Shown here one piece after another: positions 25,201 through 35,669 of a DNA stretch of 64,000 nt; the first letter of the stretch is position 1; each line of letters opens with the position of its first letter. This stretch comes from Straminergon stramineum. Lineage: Eukaryota > Streptophyta > Bryopsida > Hypnales > Calliergonaceae. The notes beneath the pieces are model-generated. The model searched no databases, was not told the origin of the DNA, and was given only the letters and a program-made list of their open reading frames with translations. The position numbers and the translations under genes are program-made. Location: positions 35,655,001 through 35,719,000 of the forward strand of contig OY987265.1 of NCBI GenBank assembly GCA_963920665.1, in the 5' to 3' direction.

Positions 25201-27190
25201 ATGGCGGAGGGAGATATCCGGAAACCTCTAGTTACAGGTCGGATGATTTGTCCAGCTGTTCCAGAGAGAGAGAAAGAGCGGACCCAGCTAGAGGATGATT
25301 TGGACGTGATAGGATGTGCTAGCTTGATTCGCCAGCCATGGACCATGAAAAACGATAGGATGATTCAGGAGCTCGTAGTGGGAGCTTCGAATTAGTATGA
25401 GCTGACTGTGAGGGGGCGACCCGTAACTTGGACAGATGAACTTTGGGCCAAGGTTTACGAGTTCCGCCCAAAGGGATCTGGATTAGCCTCGTGGATGGAT
25501 AAGTTTGCGGCAGGGAAATTTAGGAATGCAACGCATGCCAAAGAGGGATATGCTATAAGCGACTGTCTAGATGGGAGACAGAAGCAGGTCCTAGAATTCC
25601 TCATCCCAATCCTCTATCCGGAAAAGCCTACCCAAGTTACAGTCACAGTAGCAAATACCATCTTTGGTGCAATGGAGGGTAGACCAGTGAACTGGGGGAA
25701 GGTGATAGGAGGAGTAGTAGCCAAGCTTGATGCCAATGTGAGCAAAGCTAAGACCAGTCCTATAGGTCCCTATCTGTTTCACCTCTACCACCATTCAGAA
25801 CTCCTTAGCGATGTGGAATTGGTGGAGTACAACACCGGAACCGAAATCCTGCGTTATGGATTGACGGAAGAAGTAGAGAGAGAGGAACCGGCTTAGGAGC
25901 AAGACGAGGAACTGGAATATGAGGAGCCACCCCCGGATCCGAAGCGACGGAAGGCCACCAATCCGGATGCCAGGGGGAAACTTCTGCTCCTGGAAGAAGT
26001 TCCGCAAACTAGTCTGGAAACCCGGGAAGAAGCAACCGATGCATTCTTCAAGATGGGTCTGTCTTGGGTGTTGCAGGCCAGAGATTTCCATGAGAGCTAT
26101 GTGGAATTAATCAAGATGCTTGCTGAAGAACTGGGAGTTCCGTTGCAAGACATCTACGCAATAGTATAGAAACTTCCGAAACCAGAAGTGCTGGAGCGGA
26201 CAAATAAGCAAATCAAGGAGTTGGTGAAGGAGAGGACGGATCTCCAATCCCGGGTGGATTGGGCACAAGGGGAGTTAGCTGCAGCAAGGAGCAAGGAGAA
26301 GGATGCATTGCAACTCGTCAAGAATCTATCCGAATTGGTGGATAAGCCGGCGGACTTGGTGGTTAAAGCTACTCACGTGCAGAAGTAGATCGCAGAAGAA
26401 GGGCATCTCACCGGATCCAAGGTAATCCGGATTTTAGTGGATTTCTCATCAAGGATGGAGGTAGTGTTGAAGGAGATGTGCCAGCTTGTGAACCGGATTG
26501 ATCCGGACCGGATGATGGACTTCTCCGCATTTCTGGATATCCATTTCGAAACGGATACTCCCGCAAAGTTGACGAAGTCACTACTGCTGTCGGACCATCC
26601 GGAAGCACAAAAGGAGACTCTCCAGCATTCAGACAAACTCTTCTCCACTCAGTTACGGAAGACTCTACAGGAAAGCGCAGATATGACACGAGAGAAGCTC
26701 AACCAGGCGGCTCAAACATTGGAACTGCCACCACCGGAAGTTACAGTGTCACTCCAACTTTCGGTTACCCATCTCTCAGTAGAGGAACTCCTCCGGACAC
26801 TTGGAATGTTCTCCTCCATAAGCAACTTTGTTGAGCGGATTGTTCAATCCGGCCTGGTCCCATCCGGAGCACTTTGAGCACATGCAATAACCTCAGCCAA
26901 GGTAGGAAAAGGACACCATTGTCTTGGAGGAGACGAAAGAGGAAGAAGAAGAAGAAGAAGAAAGGGAGGTAACCCAAGTCGACAAATCGGAAGAAGAGGA
27001 GTATCAGACGGAAACGGAAGAGGAGGAAGACGATGACGACTTCCCTCCGGAAGTCCGGAAGATGCAGACTCGGGCAGTAGTGAGGACTACGCCGGTGAAG
27101 GCCATGCCAAAGTCAACACCAAAGACGGCTTTCCGACCACTAGGAAGTCAAGGCGGGAGCAGTCAGAAGAAGGCCCGAAAGGCGAAGTAG
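25201..27190 (+). pseudogene. Broken gag-like / plant-transposon-like ORF
   Basis: Starting at ATG 25,201 (MAEGDIRKPL), one frame runs to 26,877 with only four internal stops, all TAG (25,393; 25,894; 26,167; 26,386), then TGA at 26,875. After a +1 frame change near 26,880-26,905 it continues to TAG at 27,188, about 660 codons in total. Order: an N-terminal region; a conserved-looking block (codons about 70-230) with PVTWTDELWAKVYEF, VLEFLIPILYPEKP and GPYLFHLYHH; a proline/acidic linker; a coiled coil (codons about 330-395, KERTDLQSRVDWAQGELAAA); a helical region; a Glu-rich tail and a basic C-terminus ending KKARKAK. The layout recalls the 'putative plant transposon protein' ORFs common in conifer genomes; this is from memory. 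No protease, RT, RNase H or integrase is present. Confidence 0.6.
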
Positions 27191-27356
27191 TTAGGGTTAG
27201 ATTTAGTTAGGATTTGAATTTGAATTCAAATCCGGGTTTCCAAGCATGGGCCCAGGTTCCGGATTTGTAGGATCTGACTTTTCCGGGTAGTTCGGGAAGT
27301 CTGTGATTGATCACCTGGATTTCCGGGTGGTTCTTTTTGGCTTTGTGTTTTTGTGT

Positions 27357-27367
27357 TTTAAAAGGGA
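27357..27367 (+). promoter_or_regulatory. Candidate TATA box in the TG...CA element
   Basis: TTTTAAAAGGG lies about 170 bp downstream of the ORF and about 950 bp before the element end. If the element is a solo LTR this would be its U3/R promoter, with the ORF upstream inside U3. Unproven. Confidence 0.35.
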
Positions 27368-29130
27368 TGGCAAGCTTATTGTCATTCCATTCCATCCTAG
27401 CACTTTACACTTAACATTTTGTTTATCCTTTCTTTAATCTAAGCCACCAAGTGGACATTGGGAATGAATTTGTCGTATATCTAGCTTTCCTATATTTGTG
27501 TGTGTGTTGAAGTGTAAGAGAGAGGAGGAGAAAAGGAGGAATCTGGATTTGAGGAGACTTGGATCTGATTTGTGAGGAACGTTTGTGACGTAGTCTAGAC
27601 TAGTGACTTTGGTATTGAGCACGTGCCTTTAAACTACTGGAACGGGAATCCGATTAGGAGTGGTAGGGGCGCGAGTCCGGATTACCAAGGAGGGTTCTGT
27701 GCGGAGATAAGCAATCGCCAGTGGAAGAAAACCCCATACCACTTACCGGAAGGTCAGCCAAACCCTAGGATCAGTCTAGCAAATAGCTTACAATGCCCAA
27801 ATCAATTCCGGTTTTTGTTGGTCTGTCGTTGTAGTGGAAAAGTCCAGAGACGGCTCTGTGTGACCTAGATTCCGGATTGGCCATTCGGAGAGTTGCGAGA
27901 GTGTTTCCAGTCCTACCAGCGCAACAATTGGATTAAGTGTGTGCTTAGTTGTTTTGGAGAGAAGAGAGAGTGTGAGGAATACGAGTGGCGAGTCCCTGCC
28001 CCTCTATACAATCAAAGGCAGACCCTCTAAGGGTAAAACGGAGGTAACAAAAACCGGTGTGTGAGTATTTGGATGTGAGAAGATGGATTCGGATTGGAGA
28101 TTTGAGTGGATCCGGATTGAGTTTCGGAAGAGTAGTGAATCCGGAAAAGAGAAAAAGGGAGCACTTCCGTATTGAGATCCGGAAATAGAGTGCTTAAGTT
28201 GGTAGAAAGAATAAACGAGCCTTACGACAACATACTAGAATCCCCTGGGACAATATTTCCAGTTAGTTTACACATTTGGGTGTTGTAAACAATACTTATC
28301 GCACGCTACGCGTACGACAATATTTAAAATTCTTTTTTGGTAATTTGTTATACTTTGAGGTTTTGTGGGTTTTAGTACTAGGGAGTACCCAAAATTCATG
28401 ATCTAGAACTGAAATTTTGTGATCTATCCCATAGTAGGTGGTCATATTCCTACCACAGGGCATCAAAAAATATATAATATTATGTCCTCCATGATTAGTC
28501 AAATATAGCTCCTTGGTGCACTCATTTTTCAACATAGAAGATGGTTTTGAGCTCATTTTTTGGGTGACATTTGATCACCTAAAAGTCCTAAAAAATTGCA
28601 CATTTTTGGTTTTTTTTCATGATTTACTATTTATTATTAATTTTTACGTTGTTGTATCTATTTTTTGTGATAAACAATCTTTTTTCACATTGTATTGTTT
28701 TTGTACTTGCAAGTAGTCCATAGCACTAGCAAAAGTACTTGTAGCCATAGATTTTTCCACTCAACAACTTAGATTGTTCTGGTAAAAAGTAGTCATAGTA
28801 CTCGCCATCAAAGATTTTGCCAAAGTGCTACAAAAAATGATTGGTCTTTTGTATGAACACCCTTCAAAAGGGGCTCATAGCTAATTTTGAAAACATGACA
28901 AAATTTCAACTCCAAAAATTGTGATATATGCAAACAAATGTCTAAAATCTAGACTAGGTATAGACTTATGTTACAAAATGCTTGGAATGATCATTCTAGA
29001 AGGTTCTAAAGTATCAGAACACTGCCAATTTAATGAAATTCATTCTCTATGAACTTACATGCAACCAAACAAAATATGTTGCATGACAATTGGATCTAGA
29101 GATAGTTATGAAGTTAGGTATAACAAGATA

Positions 29131-29411
29131 AAAGTATGTGTTGATTCTAAATTAGTTTGCAAACAAGTTGTAGAAATTCCAAAGGTCAAGTCTAGCAAAT
29201 TAAAATCAATCCATTGCTAAGTAATGGAATTAAAAGGATAATGCGATTCTTTTGTAATTGAACATGTACGTCATGAGAGAAACACATTAGTAAATTCTTA
29301 GTCAAAGTTTGCATGTACAAGGATTAAATTCATGCATTGTTACTTATGTCTTGAGTATTTCATACAAATAGATAAGGCTATTGAAACATCTCATTTTGTG
29401 CCAATTTTTAG
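29131..29411 (+). pseudogene. Degenerate Ty3/gypsy-type RNase H fragment
   Basis: The plus-strand reading gives VCVDSKLVCKQVVEIPKVKS, then SSKLKSIHC, stop, VMELKG, stop, CDSFVIEHVRHERNTLVNS, stop, SKFACTR. The order DSKLV...KLK...VMEL...DSFVIEHVRxERNT matches the C-terminal half of retroelement RNase H domains (DSxLV, then HVxRExN, then AD.LAK). Three in-frame stops in about 70 codons and no neighbouring RT or integrase that I can read. It lies just right of the family-F copy at 24,598-28,862. Confidence 0.55.
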
Positions 29412-30154
29412 GTTAGTTGGTTGATTGATGACAAAGAATGCAATGGTTGGCATTCAGATAATCTATAGATGAAGTCAAAGTTCATCTAGAGGGTTTAGTG
29501 AAAGAATTAAAAAAGAATTGTATGACAAATAGGGATCAAGACAAAGATACTTGCCTTCAATTGTTTGTCATTTCCTAGAAGTTTGCAAAAGGTAAGAGTG
29601 GAAAGCTTCAAATATTCAAACTAGCCAAAGATGATTAAAGAAAGCGTCTATAGTTGAGTTTTAATAAAAAAAAAGCTACCCAAATTCATTTGGTTCTTCA
29701 CAAAGATTGCATCAATTACTAGGGAGGATTGTGCATGCTTGTAGTGAGATGACTCCTAAGTTGTAATCTAGTATCAAGAAGATGAGAGTATCTCTAGAAG
29801 GAGCCAAATTATGATGAATAATACATCAAAAGATCTATCAACAACCCACTCAAGCATTAGGGGTCTTATTCTTGAGAGCTTTGCCTAGGGTTGTTGTCAA
29901 TGTTACAAGAGGTGGTTACATTTGTAGATCCTCCAACATTTGATGAAGCTTTGACTCACAATCTTAGTAACGAAGACAACTTCATGTGTATTTCTCAAAC
30001 CTCACTAGTTATTTTGCTATTAAGTATAATAGTTGTTAAGTTGAAGAATGATTAATCATGGTGAATGCTTAGAATCTAAACAACAAACTTTACCATATTT
30101 CATTTTTCATGGTAGTAGACGAAAGGGGCACTTGAAGTACGAATGTTGAAAGAA
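29412..30154. other. Unassigned, possibly decayed coding sequence
   Basis: Short open stretches with many stops in all frames. The neighbouring RNase H remnant suggests more of the same retroelement, but no motif can be named. Confidence 0.35.
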
Positions 30155-30159
30155 TACTA

Positions 30160-30909
30160 GGGTGATTGTAAGAAATGCTTGTCCTATTTTTTGTCCCCTA
30201 GCCCTTGGATAGGTGTTATTTTACTCATAACTTTTGCATCATTTGTCCATTTGGCATAAACTTTGAATTGAAGATACATATGGTAGTTTCAGACATTGAG
30301 TAAATTTTTAAAAATTATTTTACTATTTTTAAATTTTCCCCAATTGGGTGCCTATCTTAGTCATTTTGGAGGTTTTTAGTCCTATTTTTGACTCAAAAAT
30401 GAAAATTTGAAGCCATGAATTCGACATTATGGAGGCCTACTAACGTTAGAAAGATTGACGTTGAGTTTTCATAAAAATAGTAACATATCAAATGCACAGA
30501 TGGGGTCAAAGTGACCTTCTTTTTGTACAAAGGCTAAGATGAGGGAAAAAGTTTACTACATTAATTTTTTGAGGCAATGCAAGCACAATCTTCTCTAGAA
30601 AAATGTCTTTTCTATGGAGATTTTTTGAATTTTTCTTGAATTACTAGAAATGAAAAGGTCCGAAGACCCCTATTCTACTATTTTTTGCTTCTGATGACTA
30701 CTGTAGTACCCTACAATACTCTATAGTATTACATGGTACTGCAAAGTACTTAATTGACGTTGTAGATCTATAGGTGCTTCAAATTGAAGGTTTACATCTA
30801 TTGGTGTGTTGTTGACACACAATATTGATAGTTTTGCATAGTACTATTAGTCCTATGGCTAGAAAATATATTTTTGAGCCGAAAATGTGGAGTGTTTCTT
30901 GCAATCCTC
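30160..30909. mobile_element. Foldback MITE, family F copy 2
   Basis: A 750-bp element with left end GGGTGATTGTAAGAAATGCT and right end AGTGTTTCTTGCAATCCTC, flanked by the perfect 5-bp duplication TACTA (30,155-30,159 and 30,910-30,914). Its interior closely follows copy 1 at 4,112-4,851, including a GCCCTTGGA motif near the left end and a stretch rich in AGTACT words near the right end. Non-coding. Confidence 0.85.
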
Positions 30910-30914
30910 TACTA

Positions 30915-32029
30915 AGAAAAATATGCCAACTCTTGAGTCAAATGGAATGGTTTCTAAAATAGTTTTGTTAGATTGTTATTGCAACAAAGAGTGGGATAAA
31001 CATCTTGAAGTTATTATGGCTAGGCATGATCATCCAATAGAAGACTTTGTTAAAATACACAAGCTTGGAAAAGGCATGTAGAGGAACCAACACCTTCATT
31101 CCAGGAGAAGCAACATAAACCATAAAGAAAAATAGGAATGAATGATTTACTTTTGAGCCTTGGCCAACCTTAAAGGCTTACATTTGAATGTCTTGAATGA
31201 CACTCTAGTAGAGATATGGTTTATAGAATACACTTCTAGTGGCACTTTGGAATTGTTTGAACTTAAGTGCATGAGTTCTTGTGAATTGTTAATCAAAGTA
31301 TTGACTCAAGAAAGATTCATGGTTTGCACAAGAATCTTATGAAATGAATTGTTGAGTACTAAGATGACACAAATTTCTTACAAAAGTGAAGTTTTTGGAA
31401 GACCTCAAGACTAGAACTTTAGCTTTGAAAATTGGACTCAAGTTATCTTAGTAATGATAGCTACCAAAAGAATAGTGACCAACCTCAATACTATGATTTT
31501 AACCTTGCATTGTACATGAAAGCCTAAGTTAAGAAAATTCCACCCCAAAGCAAGTAAGAGTACATTGAGAATGCAACTAAAGCATGTAATATAAATTCTA
31601 GGCAAACCAATGACATCTTGAAATTGAATAGAATGCAAATTAATGGATGAATAGGTACAACAATCTATTACCTCATTAAGAAGCAATTTGTCAATTATCT
31701 CACAATGGCCCATGGAGATTGTTCAATGGGAAACTATGTGAAAATCATGTCTTGTTCTACCAAGATAAATCTCTCCCATTCCACCGAGTTGTTAAGTCAT
31801 CTTCTAAGTGAACTTCAACATCACCTAATAATACACTTCTTCATGCCCTAAATCCAACTTTCGCAAATTTGCAAAGTCTCTATAGGATTCATCCAAAATT
31901 CATAGATTTATACTAAAAAGATTTATATATACCATGTTGAAAATTTTTCCAAGCACTAAAATCCAAACAAATTCTAGATGGAACAATAAAATTGCCTCAA
32001 GTTCAAAAGACTTGTAAGACCCCCTAGAG
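30915..32029. other. Unassigned intergenic stretch
   Basis: No recognised domain or element ends. Frames of 60-91 codons on both strands show no family signature. This lies downstream of the decayed LRR tail (the gene runs on the minus strand). Confidence 0.45.
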
Positions 32030-33812
32030 TCTCGGGTAAATTCTTGATTCCACTTTTTTGGAGATTTAAGTAGTTCAAATTTTGCAGGCCTCGAAATGAC
32101 CCAAGTAGCTTTTAAGGCTTGGAACAACCTCACAAATTCAACACTTCCAAGAGGCATAATGATCCAAAAGATTCCGATAAAATATCAATTCCACTTATTT
32201 GGACACCCAAGTTCTTCAAATTGTGGAGGCCTCCAAAAGAATTGGGTAGCTCATAAAGCTAAGAACAACCTCGCAAATTCAACACTTCCAAGTTGCTTAA
32301 TGTTCCAAAAGCCTTAGGTAACTTTGGATTCTACTTCCATGGAGATCCAAGTTTTTCAAATTGAAGAGCCCTCCTATTGAATCAAGTAGCTTCTCAAGTT
32401 GGAAACAACCTTGCAAACTCAACACTTTCAAGTTGCTCAATGTTCTAAAATATTTAGGTAAACTTTGGATTCCACTTCCTTATAGAATCAACTTCTTCAA
32501 ATTGTGGAGGCCTCCAAACGAATCGAGTAGCTTCTCAAGCTTGAAACAACCTCCCAAATTCAACACTTCCAAGAGGCTCAATGATCCAAAAGATTCAAAT
32601 AACTTTGGATTCCAATTCCATGAAGATTCAAGTTTTTCAAATTGTAGAGACCTCCAAATGAATCCAGAAACTTCTCAAGCTCGTAACAATATCCAAAATT
32701 TAGCACTTCAAAGTGGCTCAATGATCCAAAAGATTCAAGTAATATTTGGATTCCATTTGATCGGAGCGTCAAGTTTTTCGAATTGTGGCCGCCTCCAAAT
32801 GAATTTGGTAGCTTCTTAACCATGAAACTATACCTCAAATCCAGCACTTCCAAGAGGCTCAATGATCCAAAAGATTAAGGTAATATTTGGATTGCACTTC
32901 TATGGAGATTCAAGTTTTTCAAATTGTGGAGGCTTCCAAATGAAACCGGTAGCTTCTCAAGCTTGAAACAATACCCCACATCTAGCACTTCCAAGAGGCT
33001 CAATGATCCAAAAGATTAAGGTAATATTTGGATTGCACCTCTATGGAGATTCAAGTTTTTCAAATTGTGGAGGCCTCCAAATGAATCTGGTAGCTTCTCA
33101 AGCTTCGAACAATACCCCAAATCTAGCACTTCCAAGAGGCTCAATGATCCAAAAGATTCAAGTAATATTTGGATTGCACTTGTATAGAGAGTCAAGTTTT
33201 TCCAATTCTAGAGACCTCCAAATGAATTTGATAGCTTCTTGAGCTTGGAACAATACCCCAAATCCAGCACTTCGAAGAAGCTCAATGATCTAAAAGATTT
33301 AGGTAAACTTTGGATTCCACTTGATTGGAGAATCAAGTTTTTCAAATTATGGAGGTCTCCAAATGAATCTGGTAGCTTCTCAAGCTCGGAACAAGTTTCC
33401 AAATTCAACACTTCCAAAAGGTTCAATGATCCAAAAGATTTAGGTAATATTTGGATTCCAATTTTTTAGAGCGTCAAGTTTTTCAAATTGTGGAGGCCTC
33501 CAAACGAATCCGGTAGCTTCTCAAGCTTGGAACAATACCCCAAATTCAACACTTCCAAGTGGCTCAATGATCTAAAAGATTCAAGTAAACTTTGGATTCC
33601 ACTTGATTGGAGAGTCAATTTTTTCAAATTGTAGAGGCCTCTAAATGAATCCGGTAGCTTCTTAAGCTTGGAACAACCTCTGAAATCCATCACTTCCAAG
33701 AGGCTCAATGATCTAAAAGATTTAGATAACTTTGGATTCCAGTTCCATCAACATTCAATTTTTTCAAATTGTGGAGGCCTCCAAGTGAAGCCGATAGCTT
33801 CTCAAGCTTACA
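32030..33812 (-). pseudogene. Decayed LRR units downstream of the TNL stop
   Basis: About 12 more 141-bp LRR units continue the array past the TGA at 33,813-33,815, in the same orientation. They hold repeated lesions. A 1-nt loss near 33,725-33,740 shifts the frame; CAA to TAA follows LKNLTL at about 33,466; TAG follows SFGGL at about 33,208; a GAA-to-TAA type change lies near 33,018. Open islands such as 33,466-33,708, 33,208-33,426 and 32,578-32,862 still read as LEKLPDSFGGLHNLKNL-like LRRs. I interpret this as sequence no longer translated. The left edge fades near 32,030. Confidence 0.8.
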
Positions 33813-35669
33813 TCAATACCCCAAATTCAACATTTCCAAGAGGCTTAATGATCCAAAAGATTCAGGTAAACTTTGGATTCCACTTCCTTGGAGAGTCAAG
33901 TTCTTCAAATTGTGAAGGCCTCCAAATGAATCGGGTAGCTTCTCAAGCATGGAACAACCCCACAAATCCAACACTTCCAAGAGGCTCAATGATCCAAAAG
34001 ATTCAGGTAAACTTTGGATTGCACGTGATTGGAGAATCAAGTTTTTCAAATTGTGGAGGCCTCCAAATGAATCCGGTAGCTTCTCAAGCTTGGAACAATA
34101 CCCCAAATGTAGTGCCTCTAAGTGGCTCAATGATCCAAAAGATTCAGGTAATATTTGGATTCCACTTGATTGGAGAGTCAATTTTTTCAAATTATAGAGG
34201 CCTCCAAATGAATCTGGTAGCTTTTCAAGCTTGGAACAATATCCCAAATTCAACACTTCCAAAAGGCTCAATGATTTAAAAGATTCAAGTAATATTTGGA
34301 TTGCACTTGATTGGAGAATCAAGTTTTTCAAATTGTAGAGGCCTCCAAATGAATCCGATAGCTTCTCAAGCTGGAAACAATACCCCAAATTCAACACTTC
34401 CAAAAGGCTCAATGATCCAAAAGATTCAGGTAAACTTTGGATTCTACTTGATTGGAGAGTCAAGTTTTTCAAATTGTGGAGGCCTCCAAATGAATCCGGT
34501 AGCTTCTCAAGCTTGGAACAACTTTCCAAATCCAACACTTCCAAGAGGCTCAATGATCCAAAAGATTCAGGTAATATTTGGATTCCACTTGATTGGAGAG
34601 TCAATTTTTTCAAATTGTAGAGGCCTCCAAATGAATCCGGTAGCTTCTCAAGCTTGGAACAACTTTCCAAATCCAACACTTCCAAGAGGCTCAATGATCC
34701 AAAAGATTCAGGTAATATTTGGATTCCACTTGATTGGAGAATCAAGTTTTTCAAATTGTAGAGGCCTCCAAATGAATCCGGTAGCTTCTCAAGCTTTGAA
34801 CAATACCTCAAATTCAATACTTCCAAGAGGCTCAATGATCCAAAAGATTTAGGTAAACTTTGGATTCCACTTGCATGGAGATCCAAGTTTTTCAAATTGT
34901 AAAGGCCTCCAAATGAATCCGGTAGCTTCTCAAGCTTGGAACAACTTTCCAAATCCAACACTTCCAAGAGGCTCAATGATCCAAAAGATTCAGGTAATAT
35001 TTGGATTCCACTTGATTGGAGAGTCAATTTTTTCAAATTGTAGAGGCCTCCAAATGAATCCGGTAGCTTCTCAAGCTTCGAACAACCTTCCAAATTCAGC
35101 ACTCTCAAGAGGCTCAATGATCCAAAAGATTCAGGTAAACTTTGGATTCTACTTGATTGGAGAATCAAGTTTTTCAAATTGTGGAGGCCTCCAAATGAAT
35201 CCGGTAGCTTCTCAAGCTTTGAACAATACCCCAAATTCAACACTTCCAAGAGGCTTAATGATCCAAAAGATTCAGGTAATATTTGGATTCCACTTGATTG
35301 GAGAGTCAAGTTTTTCAAATTGTGGAGGCCTCCGAATGAATCCGGTAGTTCAATGAGACCATTACAATAACTTAGGTTCAACACTTTTAACTTCCTAAAA
35401 TTTCCAAATGACTTGGGCAATCTCTCCATTGAATAATCTGTCCAAAACAATATCAATAATTCACTATTTTCAAGAACCTCTGGAAAATTTCCCATTGGTT
35501 TAATGGCATCATTGGTGTAATTAAACCAACGCAAATTCTTTGGAAGTGATGACATTGAAAAGAAGGCACCCTTCCATTTCAAGAAACGCAATTCAATTAG
35601 GAGAGATAGGTCGACTTGAATTTTAGGACTTCGAGGAAGGATCAAAGTTTGAAGAGAATTTGGAAGTTG
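33813..35669 (-). repeat. TNL exon 4: homogeneous 141-bp LRR array
   Basis: After a diverged lead-in (LPNSLQTLILPRSPK ... LPKSFGNFRKLKVLNLSYC), eleven units of 47 residues follow, each with LEKLPDSFGGLHNLKNL and then SSGIQSLPESFGSLSLLEVL with few substitutions. At DNA level the units repeat exactly every 141 bp; for example the GGCTCAATGATCCAAAAGAT word (plus strand) recurs from 34,689 to 34,830. Each unit holds two LRRs of 23-24 residues. The near-identity implies recent unequal crossing-over or conversion. The stop is TAT TGA TGT in place of the usual TAT TGT TCC. Confidence 0.88.

Larger units (their letters stand above)
24772..28319 (+). mobile_element. 3.5-kb TG...CA retroelement or solo giant LTR with ORF
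   Basis: The element starts TGTCGCGAG, ends CGTACGACA, and is flanked by the perfect 5-bp duplication ATATT (24,767-24,771 and 28,320-28,324). The 5-bp inverted ends TGTCG/CGACA and the 5-bp duplication fit integrase-mediated insertion. I find no direct repeat between its two halves, so no internal LTR pair. Either it is a solo LTR with an ORF in its U3, or an atypical derivative. A TATA-like TTTTAAAAGGG lies at 27,357. It is much richer in GC and CpG than the flanks, with about 30 CCGGA words by hand count. Confidence 0.8.
24598..28862. mobile_element. Foldback MITE, family F copy 4, split by a nested element
   Basis: The left end GGTCATTACAAGAAAC and right end near GTATGAACACC are flanked by TTCAA (24,593-24,597 and 28,863-28,867). 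Subtracting the nested 3,548-bp element and its 5-bp duplication leaves 712 bp, the family size. Across the nested insertion the sequence continues as ATATTTAAAATTC, as in the intact relative at 45,838-46,476 (reverse strand, near 46,298). Confidence 0.85.

Noticed and set aside
25591..26689. Minus-strand and alternative-frame ORFs over the element's gag-like gene
   Set aside because: Shadows of the plus-strand frame, which alone carries coherent coiled-coil and acidic-tail features.
33668..35356. Long plus-strand open frames (up to 203 codons) across the LRR array
   Set aside because: They are the antisense of the 141-bp LRR units. The unit lacks stops in that frame, so repetition alone keeps it open; the products have no family signature.
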